DNA from: an uncultured bacterium
GTDB lineage: Bacteria; Verrucomicrobiota; Verrucomicrobiia; Verrucomicrobiales; V1-33
Length of the DNA stretch: 50,353 bases
Direction: 5' to 3'
Assembly: GCA_903954065.1 (NCBI GenBank)
Contig: CAJBME010000164.1
Location: forward strand, 1 to 50,353
Shown: positions 8,133-15,536 of the stretch, piece after piece
Layout: each line of letters starts with the position of its first letter
Numbering within the stretch: position 1 is the stretch's first letter
Notes under the pieces: generated by a model
What the model saw: the letters and a program-made list of their open reading frames with translations, nothing else
Database searches by the model: none
What the model was told of the DNA's origin: nothing
Translations under genes and position numbers: made by a program

Positions 8133-8975
8133 CTAGCCGTTCAATTCTTTATCCAGCATGGCGACAAGCGCCTTTATTTCATCCTGAAGGCGGGTCCGGC
8201 GCTGATCCAGCACCCGGATCCGCAACTGCCCGAGATTGGTGGAAGTAAATCCCGATTGTTTGACCCGTTGCGCCTCGACGGTGGCTTTTTGAATGTCTTT
8301 CTGCCGCGTCTGGATCCGCGTGCGCAAATTTTTGACCACGATGGGATTGACGGACCGGCTGGGATCACGCTGAACCACTTGACCATCCAGCCCTTCCAAT
8401 CCCTCTGTGGCCGTGGCCGCCGCCGCCTGGGCCTCCTCTTGGCGCTTCACTTCGTCGGGGTCATACAAGAATTTGCGCTGCAGATCTGGGGGCAATTTGT
8501 CCATGGCCACTCGGGTCACGCCATTGCTGTGGGTAAAGGAAACTTCCGTCGGCGTGATTTCGCGAAGCACGACCGTCTGATACGCCACGGACTCCGTCGT
8601 TTTCAATGTGGCCAGTGACTGGCCCTTGAGTTTGGCCCGGTAGCCCAGTTTGTATTTCGCCATGTATTCATCCAGCTCCTTCTGCGCCTTCGCGGCGTCA
8701 TCCTGAAGTTTTTCAAACTGGGATTTGGCGGCATCCGCTTCTTTTTGTAATTCCTCGTTTTGCTTGAGCAATTCGTTGTGGCGGGTTTCACTCTGCTCGC
8801 GAAGCAACTTCACGTCATTTTCCAGACGGGAATTTGCCTTCTGCAGCGAGGCAACTTCCTCCCCAGCCAACAAGGCCGCCTCTTTGGCCTTGGTGTCGCA
8901 GGAGGATAAAAAGATGGGGGCTGTAAGGGCCAGCGTCAGGCCGAGGAGTAGGGAGGGAGTTGCAGAACAAGTCAT
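8133..8975 (-). CDS. Coiled-coil lipoprotein of unknown function
   Basis: 280 residues from the ATG that begins MTCSATPS. The N-terminus is a lipoprotein signal with lipobox F-L-S-S-C, so the mature protein is probably lipid-anchored on the periplasmic side. Residues about 35-110 are a continuous heptad-like coiled coil rich in E, K, Q and A; a small beta segment (T-V-V-L-R-E-I-T-P-T-E-V-S-F) follows, then a second helical, basic coiled coil at the C-terminus. I do not recognise a named family. The sequence upstream is AT-rich, in contrast to its surroundings, and probably holds its promoter. An upstream Met in frame exists, but it would bury the signal peptide. Confidence 0.75.
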   Translation of the reverse strand: MTCSATPSLLLGLTLALTAPIFLSSCDTKAKEAALLAGEEVASLQKANSRLENDVKLLREQSETRHNELLKQNEELQKEADAAKSQFEKLQDDAAKAQKELDEYMAKYKLGYRAKLKGQSLATLKTTESVAYQTVVLREITPTEVSFTHSNGVTRVAMDKLPPDLQRKFLYDPDEVKRQEEAQAAAATATEGLEGLDGQVVQRDPSRSVNPIVVKNLRTRIQTRQKDIQKATVEAQRVKQSGFTSTNLGQLRIRVLDQRRTRLQDEIKALVAMLDKELNG

Positions 8976-9108
8976 GATAAATATATGAACGAATGAATCA
9001 GTAATGTTTTTAGGAAATTTGTTCAATTTTCGTTGAGGAGAGACCTCTCGCAAGTAGGCCCGGAACGAATAACGAACAGCTAGCAGCGCAGACCGCCACA
9101 ACGGACGT

Positions 9109-9645
9109 TCACTCCCGCGGGCGGCCCACTAAGGAGGCGACCGTATCAGCCATGCGAGCCAGACGTCGGATCGATTTGGGCGGCAACTTGCTCAAATGAG
9201 CATACCCATCAGCCGCCACTTCAAAAAAATCTTTCATCGCCAGCAACCGCTCGGTAGTCACCGGATCCGCCCCCTCGCCCGCTTCCGCTTCGGCCACACA
9301 CTCGCGCAAGACATGGATCGTCGGATCCATTTCCCGACGCTTGCGCTCCGCCACAATCACCCGGAATAACTCCCATACATCGTGAATCGACTCAAAATGA
9401 TCGCGCCGATCACCCATCATATGCACGATTTTAACAATGCCCCAGTTCTGCAGTTCGCGCAGGCTCGTGCTCACGTTCGACCGCGCCAGCCCCAGTTGTT
9501 CACAGATTTGCTCCGCGTGCAGCGGCTTTTCAGCCAGATACAGTAGCGCGTGAATTTGCGCCACGGTCCTGTTTAACCCCCAGCGCGTCCCCATTTCACC
9601 CCAATGAAGGATGAATTTGCGGGCGACAGGCGATAAGGAGTCCAT
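9109..9645 (-). CDS. GbsR/MarR-family transcriptional regulator
   Basis: 178-residue winged-helix DNA-binding protein. The start of the conserved part, L-S-P-V-A-R-K-F-I-L-H-W-G-E-M-G, is typical of the GbsR branch of MarR regulators and supports the ATG at MDSLSPV over a Met 13 codons upstream. The helix-turn-helix lies at about residues 42-72 (A-E-Q-I-C-E-Q-L-G-L-A-R-S-N-V-S-T-S-L). The C-terminal half is helical and probably serves dimerisation or ligand sensing. Relatives respond to osmolytes such as choline, but no transporter or osmolyte gene is adjacent, so the target here is unknown. lptD lies upstream on the same strand. Confidence 0.8.
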   Translation of the reverse strand: MDSLSPVARKFILHWGEMGTRWGLNRTVAQIHALLYLAEKPLHAEQICEQLGLARSNVSTSLRELQNWGIVKIVHMMGDRRDHFESIHDVWELFRVIVAERKRREMDPTIHVLRECVAEAEAGEGADPVTTERLLAMKDFFEVAADGYAHLSKLPPKSIRRLARMADTVASLVGRPRE

Positions 9646-9730
9646 GAGAAACAGGCTGACTGTACGGGAATTGCTGCCTGCCAAGGCGTCAGCCAGACCC
9701 CTCGTTCAGACATAAAAAAAACACACCAGA

Positions 9731-12112
9731 TCAGTCACCGCCCCCCAGAGCATCGATGCCAAGTGGAACCGTCAGATTTGGAAAGTCCTTCAATGTCAGC
9801 GACAAGACCACCCCCGTTTCCTGTTCCCCCCGATTGTCGCGCAACAACAACCCCAAGGCCGCGGTCCAAGTATTCAAGTCGCGATGCACCGTGTATTGCT
9901 GCGTTTCGAAGGTACTGTCCTCAAACTCATACCGGTGAAAACTGCTCAACCCCCAGTTTTCATTCAATCGCATGTACGTGCGCAGATCCACTAAGTTGGA
10001 ATCAATGAAAAACGGATCATCCTGAAGAAACCGGTGGCTCACGTTAAATTCAAAGTCCCGGGTCGGCATCAACGTCACCCCCGTATTTGCTTCCGTGAAA
10101 GAATAATCTCCCCCCAACATCGGTAGCTGCGCTCCCAGATTCATCCGCATCCACGGCAGAGGAAACCATGCAATCTCCTCAAACAAGTTCGACGTGTCGC
10201 GATCAAACTCGGGATCCTCCAAATACGTGTCAAAATACGTGTTGCTGGTCAGCCAAGGATGACTGGCCGCCCCGCGGCGCGTGAGCAAGCGGTTCTCTAC
10301 CCCCATCCGAAGAATGTTCCACGATTGCAGTCCATCCACCGCCGTGAACTGTGGCACATCCAATGGACGGAGCCGGTTCGTCGGCACCAGACGGTCAACT
10401 CGACGGAATCCAGCGCCCAACTCGTCCGCATCCACATAAGAATAACTCATATACGGCTGGACCACGTGCATGACCCCATCCAACCCCAGACTGGGAACAC
10501 GGATGTCATCGTAAAACTTCGAGAACTTGGTCGAGACGTCGACGCCCGCATGAAAGATCGCGCGTGTGGAATTGTCCGGCTCCGGGCCGTCCACTCCAGA
10601 ATAGTTGGCCGCGCCACCACCGACTTTAGGCGTGATGGTCACCGCTCCGCCGCCGAGAACAATCGGGTAAAGCGCCTCGTGGTAGCTGTAGAGTCGGCTG
10701 AACCCGCTCGGATCAAGCTGACTGCGCAGCTCATCCAGCAACGTCTGACGGTCCTGCGTTTGGACGGCCGAGTCCAACTGACTGCGCCGCCCGCTGTTGT
10801 CGGCGAATTCTGCGGCGAATTCATCCGCCAAGCGGATATCGTCCTCCAGCGCAGACACCTGCTCGCGCACCCGTCGACGCGTCGGTTCACTCAGCTGATC
10901 TTCGTAAATGCCAAAGGAAGTCGTACCCCAATAAAATGCCCCCGTGTTGAAAATCGGCTGACGCGTCAAATCCAACGCCACTTCAGGAAGCCGAGTGTCC
11001 GTGCGATAAAAATCATTCGCCTGAAAACGCGTCAATACATTCAACTCCCCACGCTCATGCTGCTTGGTCAGCGTAATCAAGTTGTCAGGCTGCGGGTCCA
11101 GTCGGAAATCGCTGGGGAAAAAGTCCTCGTAGAAGAATTCATCGCTGACTTTATTGATGTCAAAATCAACGTAAAGCGTGCTCTCTTCCGGCCCGGGCAA
11201 GTAGACACGATGGTGAAAATTCAGGCGATAACGATCGCTGTCGAGCTGGGAACGGTCTTCAGCACTGGAATTGACCGCTGACTGCTCAGGATCCGTATCG
11301 TTGGCATAATAAGCCTGAAACTTGCCAAAATTCGGATTTCCTCTCCACTTCTGGGACAGAATGTCCACCCCTCCGGCCATCCCCCTTTCAGTGCGGCCAT
11401 CAAGATTGAACTGCACAACGGAATGGTCACCCCAGAGCGTGCCATACCGATTCAGAAGATAAGCCCCCCACTGACTGCTGTAACCGGGCGTGAACTGATA
11501 GCCCAAGTCCTCCTGCAATGGCTGCGACATGTAAGGCAGCCACAAGACCGGCACTTTGCCTACGTAAAGTTTGGGGCTATGAAATACCACCCTGTCTTCC
11601 GGGTAGATCTCGATCTTCTCCGCCTTGATAAACCAGTCCGGATCAGAACTGTCATCCGTCGTAAAAACGGTGTTCATCGTGTTGACCACCGAAATCTCAG
11701 AAAGATCACTGTCCAACTGCTCGGTGCTGAAAAAAACCGGCTCAAATGCACTGCGCATCTCCACCGCATCAATCTCCTGCGTGCGCACCCGGTACGTAGC
11801 CCGCTCCCCACGATACAAGACCCCCTCGCGGTAAATCGACACCTTCCCCGTCACCCGAATCTCCTCTAATTTGGTGTCAAATTCAGCCCGATCCGCAAAA
11901 ATCTCTGTGCCCTGCAATTGCAAATGCACATTGCCGCTCCACACAATCGCACCCTTTTCAGCATCGTATTGCGTGTCCTCCGTGTCGATTTTCACATCAC
12001 TACCGAGCTGCTCCAGAAACCCAAGCGAATCAAGGCCCAACTGCGCGCGCACGGGGGAAGGGGCAGCGGCCGCGAAGGCCACACTAAAAAGAATGCTCCG
12101 GGCGATCTTCAT
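9731..12112 (-). CDS. lptD: LptD/OstA-like outer-membrane LPS assembly protein
   Basis: Outer-membrane beta-barrel expected to insert lipopolysaccharide into the outer leaflet together with LptE. The 793-residue precursor starts at MKIARSIL with a signal peptide ending near V-R-A-Q. An OstA/LptA-like beta-jellyroll follows (residues about 40-150: G-A-I-V-W-S-G-N-V, I-F-A-D-R-A-E-F-D, I-R-V-T-G-K-V-S), then a long barrel region of alternating strands with many aromatic residues up to the end. It carries acidic and Arg/Gln-rich insertions around residues 420-490. Eight T residues follow the stop on the minus strand and may be part of a terminator. The family call is firm; LptE and the inner-membrane Lpt genes are not in the window. 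Confidence 0.8.
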   Translation of the reverse strand: MKIARSILFSVAFAAAAPSPVRAQLGLDSLGFLEQLGSDVKIDTEDTQYDAEKGAIVWSGNVHLQLQGTEIFADRAEFDTKLEEIRVTGKVSIYREGVLYRGERATYRVRTQEIDAVEMRSAFEPVFFSTEQLDSDLSEISVVNTMNTVFTTDDSSDPDWFIKAEKIEIYPEDRVVFHSPKLYVGKVPVLWLPYMSQPLQEDLGYQFTPGYSSQWGAYLLNRYGTLWGDHSVVQFNLDGRTERGMAGGVDILSQKWRGNPNFGKFQAYYANDTDPEQSAVNSSAEDRSQLDSDRYRLNFHHRVYLPGPEESTLYVDFDINKVSDEFFYEDFFPSDFRLDPQPDNLITLTKQHERGELNVLTRFQANDFYRTDTRLPEVALDLTRQPIFNTGAFYWGTTSFGIYEDQLSEPTRRRVREQVSALEDDIRLADEFAAEFADNSGRRSQLDSAVQTQDRQTLLDELRSQLDPSGFSRLYSYHEALYPIVLGGGAVTITPKVGGGAANYSGVDGPEPDNSTRAIFHAGVDVSTKFSKFYDDIRVPSLGLDGVMHVVQPYMSYSYVDADELGAGFRRVDRLVPTNRLRPLDVPQFTAVDGLQSWNILRMGVENRLLTRRGAASHPWLTSNTYFDTYLEDPEFDRDTSNLFEEIAWFPLPWMRMNLGAQLPMLGGDYSFTEANTGVTLMPTRDFEFNVSHRFLQDDPFFIDSNLVDLRTYMRLNENWGLSSFHRYEFEDSTFETQQYTVHRDLNTWTAALGLLLRDNRGEQETGVVLSLTLKDFPNLTVPLGIDALGGGD

Positions 12113-12277
12113 GGAGTGAAATGGGTCTGCCCACAATCCGGGGACGAGTTGAGGCACCCCGTTAATAACCCGGTCCCACGTTTTTGGCAACCCATGGGGC
12201 ACACAAAATCAACACCCCGTACCCCCCGCTTCACGGTCGACACGCCCCCCAAAAAAAGAAAAACACACCCCACCCGC

Positions 12278-12523
12278 TCAGGCCGCCGACGGACCAGCCC
12301 CCTCTCCAGACCAGGATAGACGCAGGCGCCCGCGCGAAAAATCGGCCGGAGCCACCTCCAACGTCACCCGCTGGCCAGCCGCCAACCCCACAGCCGCTTC
12401 GCGATCAACACGCCGCACGACCCCAGCCAGCTCGTGCCCATTCGGAAGACGCACCCACCACGCATGCGACCCCAACGGGTGCAGCAAAACTGCGTCAGGA
12501 CAAAAAGCGCGAGCCGGCAGCAT
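12278..12523 (-). CDS. IF-1-like S1/OB-fold protein
   Basis: An 81-residue protein that fits the translation initiation factor IF-1 pattern: a V-R-L-P-N-G-H-E-L strand-turn (IF-1 has V-E-L-x-N-G-H-E), a G-Q-R-V-T-L-E-V-A-P strand (IF-1 G-D-x-V-x-V-E-L-S-P) and a final D-F-S-R-G-R-L-R-L-S-W (IF-1 D-L-T-R-G-R-I-x-Y-R). The N-terminus and middle loop are divergent and rich in Ala/Val/Arg. It starts 11 bases after the pdhB stop on the same strand. It may be a second IF-1 paralogue or an OB-fold RNA-binding protein; I cannot tell whether the canonical infA is elsewhere in the genome. Confidence 0.65.
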   Translation of the reverse strand: MLPARAFCPDAVLLHPLGSHAWWVRLPNGHELAGVVRRVDREAAVGLAAGQRVTLEVAPADFSRGRLRLSWSGEGAGPSAA

Positions 12524-12534
12524 AAACGATCTCG

Positions 12535-13518
12535 TTAAATGATCGAAAGCACTTTGTCGATCACCCGCCGGGCCGTCGGCAACTGTTCTTTTTCCACCGG
12601 GGGGCTATAAATGGCCGGAGCATCAATCGAGCACACCCGCTGTACCGGCGCATCCAGATCATCAAAGGCCTTTTCCTGAATGAGCGCCGCAATCTGCGCA
12701 CTGACGCCGCAAAACGGTTTGTTTTCGTCCACCAAGACGACCCGGCTCGTTTTAGCCACCGTCTCGAGAATGGCCTCTTCATCGAGCGGACGAATGGAGC
12801 GCAAGTCCAAGACATCACATTCGATGCCATGCTCGGCCGACAAAATTTCAGCCGCCTCGAGAGCGATCAACACCGAGCGGCCGTGGGCGATCAGGGACAC
12901 ATCGCCCCCTTCGCGCTTCAGATCAGCCACCCCCAAGGGAATGGTAAAATCTCCATCCGCCGGATCCGGCACCTCGCCCTCAAGGCCGTAAAGCATGGTG
13001 TTTTCCATGAACATCACGGGGTCGTTGTCGCGGATAGCGGTCTTCATCAAACCTTTGGCGTCACGAGCCGTGGCCGGACAGACGACTTTAAGCCCGGGAA
13101 TAGTGGCCATGATGTTTTCCGGCGTGTGCGAATGAGTCGCCCCCACATTGGTCCCGCCATTGGCCGGCCCCCGAATGACAATCGGACAGTTGATCAAACC
13201 ACCAGACATGTAACGAACCATGCCCGCATTGTTCGCGATCTGGTCCCAAGCCACCGTGTAAAAACTCCAAAACATCAACTCACAGACCGGCCGCAATCCG
13301 AGCATTGAAGCCCCCACCGCCATGCCAATAAAACCGGATTCGCTGATAGGAGAGTCCACCACCCGTTTGTCCCCGTGCTTTTTCCACAACCCCTGAGTCA
13401 CTTTATAAGCACCATCATACTCCGCCACTTCCTCGCCAATCAGGAAGACGTTGGGATCGCGTTGAATTTCTTCGTCAAAGGCCTCGTTCAGGGCCTGCCG
13501 GTAAGTAATAGTGCGCAT
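12535..13518 (-). CDS. pdhB: Pyruvate dehydrogenase E1 component, beta subunit
   Basis: 327 residues, starting at MRTITYRQAL. With the alpha subunit it forms the thiamine-diphosphate-dependent E1 that decarboxylates pyruvate and acetylates the lipoyl arm of E2. Diagnostic segments are the N-terminal R-x-A-L-N-E-A-F-D-E-E, G-E-E-V-A-E-Y-D-G-A-Y-K-V-T-Q-G-L, S-P-I-S-E-S-G-F-I-G-x-A-V-G, R-G-P-N-G-G-type loop (R-G-P-A-N-G-G) and the C-terminal D-L-R-S-I-R-P-L-D motif of the transketolase C-terminal domain. A longer open frame upstream is rejected because the family starts here. pdhA is 125 bases upstream; no E2 or E3 gene is in the window. Confidence 0.93.
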   Translation of the reverse strand: MRTITYRQALNEAFDEEIQRDPNVFLIGEEVAEYDGAYKVTQGLWKKHGDKRVVDSPISESGFIGMAVGASMLGLRPVCELMFWSFYTVAWDQIANNAGMVRYMSGGLINCPIVIRGPANGGTNVGATHSHTPENIMATIPGLKVVCPATARDAKGLMKTAIRDNDPVMFMENTMLYGLEGEVPDPADGDFTIPLGVADLKREGGDVSLIAHGRSVLIALEAAEILSAEHGIECDVLDLRSIRPLDEEAILETVAKTSRVVLVDENKPFCGVSAQIAALIQEKAFDDLDAPVQRVCSIDAPAIYSPPVEKEQLPTARRVIDKVLSII

Positions 13519-13643
13519 GAGAAAATGTATCAATGTGTCGACCGGGCGGAAAAAGCGCCAAAGAGCCCGCCTCACGAGCCCGTTCGCGCCACGGACGGCA
13601 GGGAAGAACCCCAACCACACCCGCGCCGCCCAGAGTCACTTGT

Positions 13644-14741
13644 CTAGTCGTTGAAAAAATGACGGCCCGTCCGGCCGGCCAGCGTGTTGTGGTCAACTTC
13701 ACTGTACACATCCGTCAGCAGGTCCTCCGCCGTGGGAAACGCACTCTGATCGGCAAAAGTCACCGAGGCCCGGGTCTCCGCCACCGCCGCTTTGCGGATC
13801 TCCTTGATCTCTTCCTCCGTCGTCACCCCTTCCTGAATCAGCTTCTCGCTGAAATTGCCGATCGGATCAAAGTTTTTGCGATAATGCTCGATCTCGTCCT
13901 TGGTCCGGTACCCTTCCTGTAAGGTTTGTTTATTGTGCTTCGCGTCAGCCACCGAATGGCCTTCATAACGATACGTGGAAATCTCAAGAACGGTGGGACG
14001 GCTTTCCGCATGGGCGCGTTCCACGGCCCGACCCACGACTTCGCGGACTTCATACAAATCAGAGCCGTTGCGAACCACATCCCAGATAATGCCGTAACCA
14101 GCAGCCCGCTCCGCGAGACAGGTGTTGAAGGCGCTGGAACGCTTCTGACTGGTCCCCATCGAGTATCCATTGTTTTCAATGACGTAAATGACAGGCAGGT
14201 CCCAGAGCCCCGCAAGGTTCAGCGACTCGTGATAGGCGCCCTGATTGACCGCCCCATCACCCAGAAAACACATCGAACACCCCTTTAACCCCTTATATTT
14301 CAAACCAAAAGCCAGTCCCAGCCCCAGCGGAGTCTGGCCACCGACAATACCATGCCCCCCCCAATAGTTTTTATCAGGAGCGAAAAAATGCATGGATCCA
14401 CCTTTGCCCTTTGAACAACCCGTGCGTTTGCCAAAAAGCTCCGCCATGCACTCGTCCATGCCCATGCCAACCGCCAACGCGTGCCCGTGATCACGATAAG
14501 CCGTAATCACATGGTCATTGTCACCCATCAGCGACACCGAACCCACCGCCACCGCCTCCTGACCAATATACAAATGAAGAAACCCGCCCATTTTTTTCTT
14601 CTGATACTGCTCAAAAGCGCCGGTCTCAAATTCCCGGATCCGGATCATATCGCGCAACAAATGCCTCTTTTGCTCGGCAGTGAGCGCGGCATTGATCTCA
14701 GTTTTCGAGAAATCAGTGGTGGATTCAGCGAGGACAGGCAT
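13644..14741 (-). CDS. pdhA: Pyruvate dehydrogenase E1 component, alpha subunit
   Basis: 365-residue thiamine-diphosphate-binding subunit of pyruvate dehydrogenase E1. The cofactor motif G-D-G (161-163) ... N-N (190-191) is intact, with the intervening A-V-N-Q-G-A-Y-H-E-S-L-N typical of PdhA. Also present are R-x-H-G-H-A-type substrate loop residues (Y-R-D-H-G-H-A-L-A, about 82-90), K-G-K-G-G-S-M-H, and the phosphorylation-loop-like Y-R-Y-E-G-H-S-V-A-D. Its length is normal for the heterotetrameric E1. It is followed by pdhB on the same strand, and a DUF6580 membrane protein gene lies 39 bases upstream. Confidence 0.95.
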   Translation of the reverse strand: MPVLAESTTDFSKTEINAALTAEQKRHLLRDMIRIREFETGAFEQYQKKKMGGFLHLYIGQEAVAVGSVSLMGDNDHVITAYRDHGHALAVGMGMDECMAELFGKRTGCSKGKGGSMHFFAPDKNYWGGHGIVGGQTPLGLGLAFGLKYKGLKGCSMCFLGDGAVNQGAYHESLNLAGLWDLPVIYVIENNGYSMGTSQKRSSAFNTCLAERAAGYGIIWDVVRNGSDLYEVREVVGRAVERAHAESRPTVLEISTYRYEGHSVADAKHNKQTLQEGYRTKDEIEHYRKNFDPIGNFSEKLIQEGVTTEEEIKEIRKAAVAETRASVTFADQSAFPTAEDLLTDVYSEVDHNTLAGRTGRHFFND

Positions 14742-14780
14742 GGAATGAGAAGAACAAGGGACCAGGAAGGCAGCGGAAAA

Positions 14781-15452
14781 TCAAGAATGAACAGGGTGTG
14801 AGTAAACCTCGGGAGTGCAAACAGCCTCCGAGGCGGCGACTGAAACCTCTGCAGCCAGAACGGGAACGACGGGAACCACGGTTTCGGGTGCAGCGGCGCG
14901 CTGGGCCCGGGGGTGACAAACGGCGATCATGAGGGACGAAAAGAGCAAGTCTCCGGCCAGAGATTTGGCAAAAAACCACCAAGCCGGCGGGGCGCCGGGG
15001 ATGGGCAGTCCCACGGTCTGCGCCTGCAGCCAGCCTGCCGCCGAAGGAGCATAAGCCGGCTCAAAAAACCAAGCCACGGTATTGCTCAACACATAGAAAA
15101 CCAAGGTCCCTGCGACGGTCACACCGAGAACGGTCGAGACGCGGCGCGTCCCCCGCACCAGCCACGCCAGGGCAAAGACGAGGGCAAAACACAGTGCCAC
15201 CACCGCGGTGTACGGACTGATCAGCGGCCATCCCCGGACCGCGTTCACCACCAGCGTAGAAACAAAAAGCGCCCCGAAGGGCACCATAAAGGCCGCACGC
15301 CGCGGCATGTAAATCGCTCCACCGACAACGACCGCAGCCAAAGGAGAAATGTTCGCCAGCAACAAAGCTGTTTCACCACCCGCCAGCGGACCAGCCAGGC
15401 GGAAAACCGCCACGGCCGCGACAATCAAAACTGCTGCTGCCACATCACGCAT
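14781..15452 (-). CDS. DUF6580-like integral membrane protein
   Basis: About 223 residues starting at MRDVAAAVLI. It has five or six hydrophobic segments with the conserved N-terminal block N-I-S-P-L-A-A-V-V-V-G-G-A-I-Y followed by P-F-G-A-L-F-V-S, which I recognise as the DUF6580 type, distantly like the membrane (S) components of ECF vitamin transporters. Toward the C-terminus, W-F-x-x-S-L-A-G-D-L-L-F-S is conserved-looking and is followed by a hydrophilic Val/Ala-rich tail. The function is unknown. It sits between the bc-type complex genes and pdhA on the same strand. Confidence 0.7.
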   Translation of the reverse strand: MRDVAAAVLIVAAVAVFRLAGPLAGGETALLLANISPLAAVVVGGAIYMPRRAAFMVPFGALFVSTLVVNAVRGWPLISPYTAVVALCFALVFALAWLVRGTRRVSTVLGVTVAGTLVFYVLSNTVAWFFEPAYAPSAAGWLQAQTVGLPIPGAPPAWWFFAKSLAGDLLFSSLMIAVCHPRAQRAAAPETVVPVVPVLAAEVSVAASEAVCTPEVYSHPVHS

Positions 15453-15536
15453 CCCAGAGCATAGTGGACGGATGCGCCGACGCAACGGCTTTGACGCACT
15501 CTCCCAAGGAAAACCCTGCACCCCCTCCGCTCACGG

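Noticed and set aside
10259..11281. 340-codon open frame on the plus strand
   Set aside because: It is antisense to lptD, has no domain signature and is Arg-rich, as expected of a shadow frame.
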